A stretch of 34,882 nucleotides of DNA from Actinomadura fibrosa (GTDB lineage: Bacteria > Actinomycetota > Actinomycetes > Streptosporangiales > Streptosporangiaceae), in assembly GCF_900659615.1 (NCBI RefSeq), contig NZ_CAACUY010000081.1, positions 1-34,882 on the forward strand, given 5' to 3'. The notes below the pieces were generated by a model. It was not told the DNA's origin. It did not search any database and saw only the letters and a program-made list of their open reading frames with translations. Shown here piece after piece: positions 16,469 through 25,882 of the stretch (position 1 is the first letter of the stretch; each line of letters opens with the position of its first letter). The position numbers and the translations under genes were made by a program.

Positions 16469-18154
16469 ATGGCGGACACCGCACGCCTGCTCAACCGCAG
16501 GTCCTTCCTCGTCACCAGCGGACTGGCGGTCGGCACGGCCTACGCCGCGGCCGGCGCGCCCGCCGCCTCGGCCGCCCCGGCACCGCGGGGGCGCGCCCTG
16601 CCCGGCGACCCCTTCACGCTCGGCGTGGCGTCCGGCGACCCCGCCGCCGACGGATTCGTGCTCTGGACGCGGCTCGCGCTGAACCCGCACGCCGAGGACG
16701 GGCTCGGCGGCATGCCGTCCCGGATCGTCCCCGTCCGCTGGGAGGTCGCGTCCGACGAGCGGTTCCGCCGCATCGAGCGGCGCGGCACCGCCGCCGCCCG
16801 CCCCGAGTCCGCGCACTCGGTCCACGTCGAGCTGAGCGGCCTGCGCTCCGGGCGCCACTACTGGTACCGCTTCCGCGTGGACGACCACATCTCGCCGGTC
16901 GGCCGGACGGGCACCACCCCCCGCGCCGATACCTTCGGCTCCGCCCTGGCGATGGGCTTCGTGTCGTGCTCCCAGTTCGAGCACGGCTACTTCACCGCCT
17001 ACCGGAGGCTCGCCGAGGAGCACCCCGACCTGATCCTCCACCTGGGCGACTACCAGTACGAGTACAAGAAGGGCGTCTACGTCATCACCGGCGGGAACCC
17101 CCGCGACCACGAGGGCCCCGAGACCGTCACGCTGGCGAACTACCGGCTGCGGCACGCCCAGTACAAGGCCGACGCCGACCTCCAGGCCGCGCACAGCGTC
17201 GCCCCCTGGCTCGTCGTCTTCGACGACCACGAGGTCGAGAACAACTGGGCGGGCTACATCCCCGAGGACGGCTCGGACACCCCCACCTACGACCAGTTCC
17301 GCGCCCGGCGCGCCGCCGCGTTCCAGGCGTACTACGAGAACATGCCGCTGCGCCGCCGCTCCATCCCGAAGGGCCCGGACATCCAGGTGTACCGGCGCGT
17401 CCAGTGGGGCAGGCTCGCCAACTTCCACATGCTCGACACGCGGCAGTTCCGCGACGACCAGGCCTGCGGCGACGGCAACAAGGTCTGCCCGGACGCCGCG
17501 AACCCGGCCCGCACCATCACCGGCCCCGCCCAGGAGAAGTGGCTGCTCGACGGCTTCCGCCGCTCCCGCGCCCGCTGGGACGTCATCGGCCAGCAGGTGT
17601 TCTTCGCCCAGCGCGACAGCGACGCCGGTCCCGTCAAGAAGACCTCCCAGGACGCCTGGGACGGCTACGTCGCCTCCCGCGACCGCATCACCAAGGGCTG
17701 GGTGGACGCCAAGGTCCGCAACGCCGTCGTCCTCACCGGTGACGTCCACGCCCACTGGGCGAGCGACCTCAAGGCGAACTACGACGACCCGGACTCGAAG
17801 ACGGTCGGCGCGGAGCTCGTGTGCACCTCCATCACGAGCACCGGCGACGGCGCCGACTCCAACCCCGCCGACCACCCCTACCTGAAGATCAACCCGCATC
17901 TGCGCTTCTACAACAACCAGCGCGGCTACGTGCTCACCAAGATCGGCAAGGACGAGATGCGCGCCGACTTCAAGACGGTGCCGTTCGTCCGCACGCCCGG
18001 CGCCGCGGTCTCGACCAAGGCGACGTTCGTCATCGAGGACCGGGTGCCCGGCCTCAGGCAGACGTACCTGCGGCCCTACAGCGCGCCGAAGATCGCCTCG
18101 CTGTCGGACGAGTCCGTGATCGAGCAGACGATCCGCAACGAGACCCAGCCCTGA
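16469..18154 (+). CDS. phoD: Tat-exported alkaline phosphatase D (PhoD)
   Basis: The 561-residue protein carries a twin-arginine signal (LNRRSFLVTSGLAVG, residues 8-22) and then the N-terminal PhoD domain (DPFTLGVASGDPAADGFVLW). Catalytic Fe/Ca ligands are visible: Cys167 in SCSQFEHG, Asp194 in LHLGDYQYEY, the VVFDDHEVENNW motif (about 250-260), and TGDVHAHW. PhoD is a secreted phosphodiesterase/phosphomonoesterase that recovers phosphate from organic esters or teichoic acids. ATG at 16469 is chosen because it leaves a short n-region and has GAAAGG ten bases upstream; in-frame ATGs at 16439 and 16397 exist. PhoP control is usual for phoD, but no clear PHO box is visible in the 243-bp gap to helD. 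Confidence 0.93.
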   Translation: MADTARLLNRRSFLVTSGLAVGTAYAAAGAPAASAAPAPRGRALPGDPFTLGVASGDPAADGFVLWTRLALNPHAEDGLGGMPSRIVPVRWEVASDERFRRIERRGTAAARPESAHSVHVELSGLRSGRHYWYRFRVDDHISPVGRTGTTPRADTFGSALAMGFVSCSQFEHGYFTAYRRLAEEHPDLILHLGDYQYEYKKGVYVITGGNPRDHEGPETVTLANYRLRHAQYKADADLQAAHSVAPWLVVFDDHEVENNWAGYIPEDGSDTPTYDQFRARRAAAFQAYYENMPLRRRSIPKGPDIQVYRRVQWGRLANFHMLDTRQFRDDQACGDGNKVCPDAANPARTITGPAQEKWLLDGFRRSRARWDVIGQQVFFAQRDSDAGPVKKTSQDAWDGYVASRDRITKGWVDAKVRNAVVLTGDVHAHWASDLKANYDDPDSKTVGAELVCTSITSTGDGADSNPADHPYLKINPHLRFYNNQRGYVLTKIGKDEMRADFKTVPFVRTPGAAVSTKATFVIEDRVPGLRQTYLRPYSAPKIASLSDESVIEQTIRNETQP

Positions 18155-18160
18155 CCGCCG

Positions 18161-18195
18161 CGGCCCGGTGCCGGACGCGGCACGGCACCGGGCCG
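18161..18195. terminator. Hairpin terminator after phoD
   Basis: A perfect 13-bp stem (CGGCCCGGTGCCG with CGGCACCGGGCCG) with a nine-base loop begins six bases after the phoD stop. The ligase gene converges from the other side about 75 bases away. Confidence 0.8.
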
Positions 18196-18270
18196 GGCGC
18201 GCGGGCCGCACGGCCCGCGACACGATTGGATCATGACATGCCGGGGCCCGCCGGAGCCGCCCCCGGCAGG

Positions 18271-19362
18271 TCAGTGGTCGGCGCGGGGCTTCGTGGCGGA
18301 ACCGTCGAGGATGTCGTCCAGGTCGTAGGCGACGGGGACCTCAAGCTGCTCGTAGCCGCAGGACTCGGGCGTGCGGTCGGGACGCCAGTTCCGGAACCGC
18401 GCCGTGTGCCGGAACCGGGCGCCCTCCATCGCCTCGTACGCCACCTCGACGACCAGCTCGGGCCGCAGCGCCACCCAGCTCAGGTCCTTCTTGCCGGTCC
18501 ACCGGGAGATCGCCCCGGGCATCCGGTCGGCCGTCGCCTCCGTCTGCCGCGCCCACTCCGACCACGGGTGGCCGTCGTAGCTGTCCATCCGGTAGGGCTT
18601 CAGCTCGTCCACCAGCTCGGCGCGCCGCTTCATGCTGAACGACGCCGCGACGCCCACGTGCTGGAGCTTGCCCTCGGAGTTGTAGAGCCCGAGCAGCAGC
18701 GACCCGACGATCGGCCCGGACTTGTGCCACCGGAAGCCCGCCACCACGCAGTCGGCGGTGCGCTCGTGCTTGACCTTGAACAGGGCCCGCTTGTCCGGCT
18801 CGTACGGGATGTCGCGCGGCTTGGCGACCACGCCGTCGAGCCCGGCGCCCTCGAACTCGTCGAACCAGCGCAGCGCCAGCTCGTAGGAGTCGGACGCGGG
18901 CGTCACGTGGATCGGTGCCCGCACCCCCGCGAGGGTCTCGACCAGGCGCCGCCGCCGCTCGCCGAGCGGCACCTCCATCAGCGACTCGTCGCCGAGGGCC
19001 ACCAGGTCGAACGCCACGAACGAGGCGGGCGTCTCCTCCGCCAGCAGCTTGATCCGCGACGCCGCCGGGTGGATGCGCTGCTGGAGGTACTCGAAGTCGA
19101 GCCGCGTGCCCCGGCGCAGCACGATCTCGCCGTCCACGACGCACCGGTCGGGCAGCTCCCGCCTCACCGCCTCGACCAGCTCGGGGAAGTACCGGGTCAG
19201 CGGCTTCTCGCCGCGGCTGGACAGCTCCACCTCGTCGCCGTCGCGGAACACGACGCAGCGGAAGCCGTCCCACTTGGGCTCGTACAGCAGATCGCCCCGG
19301 GGCATGGTCTTGACGGCCTTGGCGAGCATCGGCGGCAGCGGCGGACTGATCGGCAGGTCCAT
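18271..19362 (-). CDS. ligC: ATP-dependent DNA ligase, LigC type
   Basis: The 363-residue protein is a compact ATP-dependent DNA ligase. The adenylated lysine is Lys30 in EPKWDGFR (motif I). Motif III lies around RCVVDGEIV, motif IV around SFVAFDLVAL, and KHERTADCVVAGF carries motif V, followed by an OB-fold domain. Length and N-terminus match Mycobacterium LigC, a Ku-independent backup ligase, rather than the multi-domain LigD. Together with the polymerase-domain protein at 2841-3923 it supplies two of the activities that LigD joins in one chain. The ATG follows a GGGG stretch. It lies 114 bp downstream of the reductase gene on the same strand. Confidence 0.92.
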   Translation of the reverse strand: MDLPISPPLPPMLAKAVKTMPRGDLLYEPKWDGFRCVVFRDGDEVELSSRGEKPLTRYFPELVEAVRRELPDRCVVDGEIVLRRGTRLDFEYLQQRIHPAASRIKLLAEETPASFVAFDLVALGDESLMEVPLGERRRRLVETLAGVRAPIHVTPASDSYELALRWFDEFEGAGLDGVVAKPRDIPYEPDKRALFKVKHERTADCVVAGFRWHKSGPIVGSLLLGLYNSEGKLQHVGVAASFSMKRRAELVDELKPYRMDSYDGHPWSEWARQTEATADRMPGAISRWTGKKDLSWVALRPELVVEVAYEAMEGARFRHTARFRNWRPDRTPESCGYEQLEVPVAYDLDDILDGSATKPRADH

Positions 19363-19476
19363 GCCCCTATCTTGCGCCCCGGCACCGACATTCGGACACG
19401 CCGGGGCGGCGGGAACGGGACGAGGACGCCCTGCTCGTCCGCCCGGACCGGCTCGTGCCGCCGTTCCGCTCGTCCG

Positions 19477-20202
19477 CTACGTGTCGCGACGCGTGTAGCG
19501 CAGGAACAGGAAGTCGTCGTCGTCCTGCAGGACGTGGGCGAGCGCCATGTCCGGCGGGACGGGCACCGGAGGGCCGTTGAGGATGCGGACGGGATGCCCC
19601 GCGAGCAGTTGCGGGCTCAGCGTCAGGCACAGCTCGTCCAGCAGCCCGTCCGCGACGAGCTGGGCGAGCACCGCGGGACCGCCCTCGCAGAGCAGCCGCC
19701 GGTGCCCGCGCTCCTCCAGTTGCCGGATCGCGGACCGGAAGTCGAGCGCGTCCTCCCCGGCGACGATCACGTCGGCGCGCTCCCGGGCCGCCTTCAGCCG
19801 GGCGGGATCGGCCACGGCGGCCGTCAGCACGATCGTCCGGGACGTCGCCTCGGTGAACAGGGGGCTGTCGAAGTCGAGGTCGAGGGTCCGCGACACGACG
19901 GCCAGCGGCGGGACGCGCGGGCGCCCGTCCCGCACCCCGTCCCAGCCCTTGCTCCGGCGGACGGGGCCGTAGCCCTCGGCCCGCACCGTCCCCGCCCCCG
20001 CGATGACCACGTCCGCGAGCCCGCGGAGCAGCAGGAACAGGTGCCGGTCGGAGGGGTTGCCCAGGCCGCCGCTGCGCTCGTCGCGCTGCGCCGCGCCGTC
20101 CAGGCTGGCGACCATGTTCGCCCGCAGCCAGGTGACGTCCGGGGGATAGGCGTAGCTCTCGACGAGGTCGACCGGTTCGGGAGCGGGAGTGAGAGTGCGC
20201 AT
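19477..20202 (-). CDS. RibD C-terminal/DHFR-fold pyrimidine reductase family protein
   Basis: The 241-residue protein has the fold of the RibD C-terminal reductase: WLRANMVASLDGAAQRDE at the N-terminus, ADVVIAGAGTVRAEGYGP in the NADPH-binding region, and LLCEGGPAVLAQLV toward the end. It lacks the RibD deaminase domain. In mycobacteria a similar stand-alone protein (Rv2671) has dihydrofolate reductase activity and can substitute for the folate enzyme; whether this one acts on riboflavin intermediates or folate is open. No other riboflavin or folate genes are nearby. It is upstream of ligC on the same strand and diverges from a membrane protein gene 178 bp away. Confidence 0.85.
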   Translation of the reverse strand: MRTLTPAPEPVDLVESYAYPPDVTWLRANMVASLDGAAQRDERSGGLGNPSDRHLFLLLRGLADVVIAGAGTVRAEGYGPVRRSKGWDGVRDGRPRVPPLAVVSRTLDLDFDSPLFTEATSRTIVLTAAVADPARLKAARERADVIVAGEDALDFRSAIRQLEERGHRRLLCEGGPAVLAQLVADGLLDELCLTLSPQLLAGHPVRILNGPPVPVPPDMALAHVLQDDDDFLFLRYTRRDT

Positions 20203-20380
20203 AGGGATCTCAAGTTACTGCACGCGGCGCCGTGACCACGGCCGCCGTGAGGCCGCCGGATCGCCGCTCACCGACCCCTGCCCGCCGCCCATCGGGCAAT
20301 CTCCGCGAACCCGCCATGGCCGCGCGCCGGAGGGGTGACACTGGCGGGAGGGGACGAGGATCGCGCCGAAGGGAGCGGGG

Positions 20381-20782
20381 GTGGCGGTCGCCGCACTGGT
20401 CGCGTGGGTCGTCACCGCGGCCGCGGGCGCCTACCTGCTGGCCGCCTGGTCGGCGAACGGCGGCCCGTCGACGAAGGTGACGCGGTTCCCGGCCCTCGTC
20501 GTGGCGGGGCACCCCCTCACGGCCGCCCTCGGGCTCGCCGTCTGGATCGCGCACCTCGCCACCGGCGCCGCCGGCTACGCCTGGGGCGCCTTCGCCGCCC
20601 TCCTGGTGATCATCTTCCAGGGGTTCCTGCTGCTGACCCGCTGGCTCGTCGGACGGGGCGGCCGGCACGCGCGAGGCGCCGGGCAGGCGTTCCCCGGCAC
20701 CGCCATGGCCGTGCACGGCCTGGTCGCCGTCCTGACCTTCGTGCTCGTGTTCCTGACCGCCATCAAGGCGGGCCGCCCCTGA
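20381..20782 (+). CDS. Small four-helix membrane protein of unknown function
   Basis: The 133-residue protein has four hydrophobic segments at about 2-22, 38-60, 66-88 and 107-128. A basic loop (RWLVGRGGRHARG) sits between the third and fourth and is probably cytoplasmic. The start is GTG at 20381, five bases after AAGGGAG. I do not recognise a specific family beyond small actinobacterial integral membrane proteins. A histidine in each of helices 2 (VAGHPL) and 4 (MAVHGL) might allow cofactor or ion binding, but this is only a possibility. Its stop codon lies inside the stem of the shared terminator with glgX. Confidence 0.75.
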   Translation: MAVAALVAWVVTAAAGAYLLAAWSANGGPSTKVTRFPALVVAGHPLTAALGLAVWIAHLATGAAGYAWGAFAALLVIIFQGFLLLTRWLVGRGGRHARGAGQAFPGTAMAVHGLVAVLTFVLVFLTAIKAGRP

Positions 20783-20797
20783 CCGCAGGAGACACGG

Positions 20798-20803
<6 letters not shown>
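20777..20803. terminator. Bidirectional hairpin containing both stop codons
   Basis: CCCTGACCG (20777-20785) pairs perfectly with CGGTCAGGG (20795-20803) over a nine-base loop. The TGA of the membrane protein gene is in the left arm and the TGA of glgX, read on the other strand, is in the right arm. One palindrome therefore serves as terminator and stop for both convergent genes. Confidence 0.75.
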
Positions 20804-22891
<2,088 letters not shown>

Positions 22892-23028
22892 GTGCTCCCC
22901 TCCCGGTGCCGGATCGTCCCGCCTGCCCGCGGGTGCGGACCCGTCGATTGTGGCCTACCCGCTTTCGTGCCCGCGCCCGCTTCGGCGTCCGATTCCGCTT
23001 CCGTACCGTTACCGCCGCGGCCGGGACG

Positions 23029-23613
23029 TCATGGCGCCGCCTCGCCGCGGGGGAGGCGCCAGACGGTCTCGTCGTCCGCCGTCTCGGCGGTGGGGCGCAG
23101 TCCGAGCTTGCCCGCGACCGCCGCGGACGCCAGGTTGTCCGGGTGAATGGCCGCGACGATGTCGCCGGCGCCGTGCGCGAGCAGCCAGTCCACCAGCGCG
23201 CGGGCAGCCTCCGTCGCGAAGCCGAAACCCTGGTACGGCATGCCGATGACCCAGGCGACCGAGGCGATGGTGCGCGGCGGCGACGGCGTGACGGTGGACC
23301 CCTCCGCCGCGGCCGCCACGGTGAACCCCGGCTGCGCCGGCGTCACCGTCGCCTGGACGTAGCCGACGGCCTGCCCGTCCCGGGCGCGGCGCACGACCCA
23401 GTTCAGCCAGACCTCCTGGTGGAAGGGCGCCGGGCCCGCCACCAGGTGCTCGTAGCGGGCGCGCAGCTCGTCCGCGCTGAGCGGCTCCCCGCCGATGAAC
23501 CGGTGCAGGCGCGGATCGTCCAGCACCACCGCCATCTCGTCGGCGTGGTGGACGGCCAGCGGCTCCAGGACGAGGCGCTGGGTCCGGATGGTCTCGGCGA
23601 TCGGCCCGAACAC
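23029..23613 (-). CDS. GNAT-family N-acetyltransferase
   Basis: The 194-residue protein matches the RimJ/RimL-like GNAT group: TQRLVLEPLAVHHADEM at the N-terminus, VAWVIGMPYQGFGFATEAAR carrying the acetyl-CoA pyrophosphate-binding region, and a final IHPDNLASAAVAGKLGL helix-strand signature. The start is GTG at 23613 with AGGA about ten bases upstream. A longer open frame continues upstream through the DUF4262 gene but does not encode GNAT sequence. It lies 41 bp downstream of the DUF4262 gene and 137 bp upstream of glgX. The acceptor (protein N-terminus or small molecule) cannot be told. Confidence 0.9.
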   Translation of the reverse strand: MFGPIAETIRTQRLVLEPLAVHHADEMAVVLDDPRLHRFIGGEPLSADELRARYEHLVAGPAPFHQEVWLNWVVRRARDGQAVGYVQATVTPAQPGFTVAAAAEGSTVTPSPPRTIASVAWVIGMPYQGFGFATEAARALVDWLLAHGAGDIVAAIHPDNLASAAVAGKLGLRPTAETADDETVWRLPRGEAAP

Positions 23614-23654
23614 CCGCCCGATCCTATGCCCCGCCCGGCGTCCCGGCGCGGCCC

Positions 23655-24203
23655 TTACAGGCGGCGCGTCCAGACCCCGGGCGTGTGCTGCGACGGCGCG
23701 AGCCACAGCCACGGCTGGGAGTGCCGGAAGGGCAGGTCGGTGCCGGGCTGCCACGGGAACAGCCCCTCCGCGTTGGGCCGGACGACCTGGAGGAACGGCA
23801 GCGGCGGCCGCCGGTAGAACGCGACGGCGCCGCCGAAGAACGTGTCGTACCAGCGGACGTCGACGGTGCGGAACGCGGCCTGCTGCCCCCGGACGATCCC
23901 GTCGCGGCGCTCGCCGTCGGCGGGCCCCCGCCCCTCCGCGGCCTGCCGCCCGAGCGCGTTGAGGGACTCCTCCATCTCGTAGACGTCCCCGCCGAACATC
24001 GCCAGCTCGGCGGACCGATGGCTGTGCCACAGCCCGATCGTGTACGCCCACCCGGGCACGTCGGCGTTCGGATGCACGAGGACGACGCTCCACCCGTACT
24101 GGCTGATGTGCACGATCGTGCGGAGCTGGAAATTGTCCAGACGGTCGCGGTCGCCGTAGTCGTGGCAGAGCACGCACGGGCAGGAGGGACGGCCGTCGGA
24201 CAT
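23655..24203 (-). CDS. DUF4262 domain protein with N-terminal cysteine cluster
   Basis: The 182-residue protein fits DUF4262: FQLRTIVHISQYGWSVVLVH, then WAYTIGLWHSHRSAELAMFG, and later WQPGTDLPFRHSQPWL. The N-terminus SCPCVLCHDYG holds three cysteines and a histidine (Cys8, Cys10, Cys13, His14), a likely zinc or metal site that many members share. No function is established for the family; toxin-immunity-like contexts have been noted for distant relatives, but nothing here supports that. The ATG at 24203 follows GAAGG closely. The GNAT gene follows after 41 bp and may be co-transcribed. Confidence 0.85.
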   Translation of the reverse strand: MSDGRPSCPCVLCHDYGDRDRLDNFQLRTIVHISQYGWSVVLVHPNADVPGWAYTIGLWHSHRSAELAMFGGDVYEMEESLNALGRQAAEGRGPADGERRDGIVRGQQAAFRTVDVRWYDTFFGGAVAFYRRPPLPFLQVVRPNAEGLFPWQPGTDLPFRHSQPWLWLAPSQHTPGVWTRRL

Positions 24204-24398
24204 GGCCTTCAGCTTACGATCTAATCGCGTCCCCGGTTCCGCCCGCGCACCGCCGCACCGTCCGCCGGACGCCGCGCGCGTCTCCGGCACGACCGGTTCC
24301 GGACGCGACTCCGCCCGCATTCCCGAAGCAGCGTTCTGTGTCGTACCCGTGGCGTAGCGTAGGCGGCTGAGGATCCGGACGTCGGAGGGGGGATGTTC

Positions 24399-24881
24399 AT
24401 GGCGTGCGACGGCGGCGCGCGGGCGCGGGACGACGAGGTCGGGGCGATGGCGCGGGACGCGGTCGCGGCCGTCCGCGGCGAGCGGTGGCGCGACCACGCG
24501 CTCCGCTCGGCGGAGCGGGCGGTCGCCGACCAGTGGCTCGGGCATCTCCGCGACCGGCTGCGCACCGGCTTCACCGGCTGGCAGGAGGTCCGCAAGGAGC
24601 GCGACCTCGCGCGGCGCCTGCTCGGCGAGGCCGAAGCCGAGGGCGACGACGCGCGCACCGCCTCGCTGCTCCCGTGGGTGCGGCGCGCGACGGACGCCGA
24701 GTGGGCCGAGCGCCGCCACTACCGCGAGATCGCCGACGCGGTCGTCGCCGAGGCCTGCCGCGTCCGCGCGGCGATCGTCGAGATGAACCGCGAGCACCTC
24801 GCCGAAATGGAGGAGGCGCGAACGGCCCTGGAACGAGCCGTAGACCGAGCCCTGAACCTCCCCACCGACGAAACCCCCTAA
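24399..24881 (+). CDS. Charged all-helical protein of unknown function
   Basis: This frame encodes 160 residues rich in Ala, Arg and Glu. Long amphipathic stretches (RKERDLARRLLGEAEAEG and EMNREHLAEMEEARTALE) predict coiled coils. There are no membrane segments and the only cysteines are near the start and in AEACRV. GGAGGGGGG directly abuts an ATG at 24393, so the ATG at 24399, seven bases away, is the better start. Third-position GC is high, as in real genes here. I do not recognise a family. It stands alone, divergent from the DUF4262 gene across a 195-bp gap. Confidence 0.65.
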   Translation: MACDGGARARDDEVGAMARDAVAAVRGERWRDHALRSAERAVADQWLGHLRDRLRTGFTGWQEVRKERDLARRLLGEAEAEGDDARTASLLPWVRRATDAEWAERRHYREIADAVVAEACRVRAAIVEMNREHLAEMEEARTALERAVDRALNLPTDETP

Positions 24882-25020
24882 CCACCCACCCCACTCACCC
24901 CGCGCCGGACGACCGGGCATGGCCCGTCGGAACGCGCGGGGCGTGTGTGCGGGCGGGCGGGGTGTTCGGTGCGTGGGCTCTGGTTTTACGCGGGGTGTTT
25001 GTGCGTGTGGGGCGTTCTTT

Positions 25021-25058
25021 GGCCGTCGGCGGCGGAGGTGTTTCCGCTGCCGACGGCC
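25021..25058 (-). terminator. Strong hairpin, terminator of the small secreted peptide gene
   Basis: GGCCGTCGGC pairs with GCCGACGGCC and continues with GGCGGA/TCCGCT (one G-T wobble), giving a 16-bp stem with a six-base loop. On the minus strand it lies 30 bases after the stop at 25089. It sits in a G/T-rich plus-strand stretch (about 24935-25120) that contains no gene I can support. Confidence 0.65.
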
Positions 25059-25088
25059 GGTGTCCGCCGACGTGGTCGGTGGGCGTTG

Positions 25089-25268
25089 CTACTCGTCTTG
25101 GGTGGGGGGTTGCGGGGGCGGCGTGTCCTCCTGGCAGAGGACGCTCAGGGTGCCGCACGGGGTGGGCGCTGCGGCGGTCTTGTCCGGCGGTGCTGCGGCG
25201 GGCAGCGCCAGCGTGGTGCCCGCGGCGGCCATGACCACCGACGTGGCGCGGACGAGGCTCATCATCAT
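25089..25268 (-). CDS. Small secreted peptide (59 residues) with two cysteines
   Basis: A run of three ATGs (25268, 25265, 25262) follows AGGAG at six, nine or twelve bases. The product MMMSLVRATSVV... has a classic signal peptide with cleavage likely after ALPAAA (about residue 26). This leaves a mature peptide of about 33 residues containing two cysteines (TPCGTLSVLCQED) and a Pro-rich acidic tail. A strong hairpin follows the stop. Short exported peptides of this type are common and poorly annotated in actinomycetes. I cannot name a family. A longer in-frame start at 25376 would bury the signal peptide and is rejected. Confidence 0.6.
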   Translation of the reverse strand: MMMSLVRATSVVMAAAGTTLALPAAAPPDKTAAAPTPCGTLSVLCQEDTPPPQPPTQDE

Positions 25269-25439
25269 CACGAACTCCTGTCTGCAACGATGGGAACACA
25301 GACAGCGTGCGGCATGGTCCGTCCCGCGCTGAAGAACCGCCGCGGTCGGCTTCGGTGACGGTGAGGTAGGCGCCACGTCACCGATCCCTCACCGGAAGCG
25401 CACCCGGGCCGCGCGCGGCGGCCGGAACGCCGGCCTCGG

Positions 25440-25862
25440 TCAGTGGGCGAGGCGGACGCCCGCCTGGCAGGCCTCCATGAACGCCTGCTTGCCCGCGGGG
25501 AACGACCCGCCTCCGTCGATGCCCGACTTGTACGACCTGGGGCAGAAGTCGGACGGGAGCCTCCCGGAGACCGCGGCCATCCCCGCCGCCATCTCGATCA
25601 TGGTCTTGCGGGTGTACTTCTTGCCGCTCGGATCGATCATGATGATCTCCGAGCCGGTCACCTTGGGGTCTTTCGTCCGGATTCCGCTGGGCAGAGCCGA
25701 CGGGGCGGGCGTCCCGGGCGAGGCCGGTGCCGAGCTCCCGGACGGGCTCGCCGCGGCGGGCGAGGCGCTGGACGCGGCGGGCTCCTTGTCATCGTCGCAG
25801 GCCGCGGCGCCCAGCGACGCGAGGCCCAGCGCGGCGGCCAGGAGGGTCGTCGACGTCCTCAC
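25440..25862 (-). CDS. Putative lipoprotein or secreted protein with Pro/Ser/Ala linker
   Basis: The 140-residue protein has an export signal ending in SLGAAAC (Cys22), a relaxed lipobox, followed by DDDKEP and a 35-residue Ala/Ser/Pro-rich linker typical of surface lipoproteins. The C-terminal 75 residues form a compact domain with two cysteines (DFCPRS and MEACQAG) and the TMIEMAAGMAAVSGRLP segment. The start is GTG at 25862, about five bases after GGGGAGG. The gene begins only 20 bp after the stop of the SDR-hydrolase gene on the same strand, so co-transcription is possible. I do not recognise the family. Confidence 0.75.
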   Translation of the reverse strand: MRTSTTLLAAALGLASLGAAACDDDKEPAASSASPAAASPSGSSAPASPGTPAPSALPSGIRTKDPKVTGSEIIMIDPSGKKYTRKTMIEMAAGMAAVSGRLPSDFCPRSYKSGIDGGGSFPAGKQAFMEACQAGVRLAH

Positions 25863-25882
25863 CGCTGCCTCCCCGGGGATGA

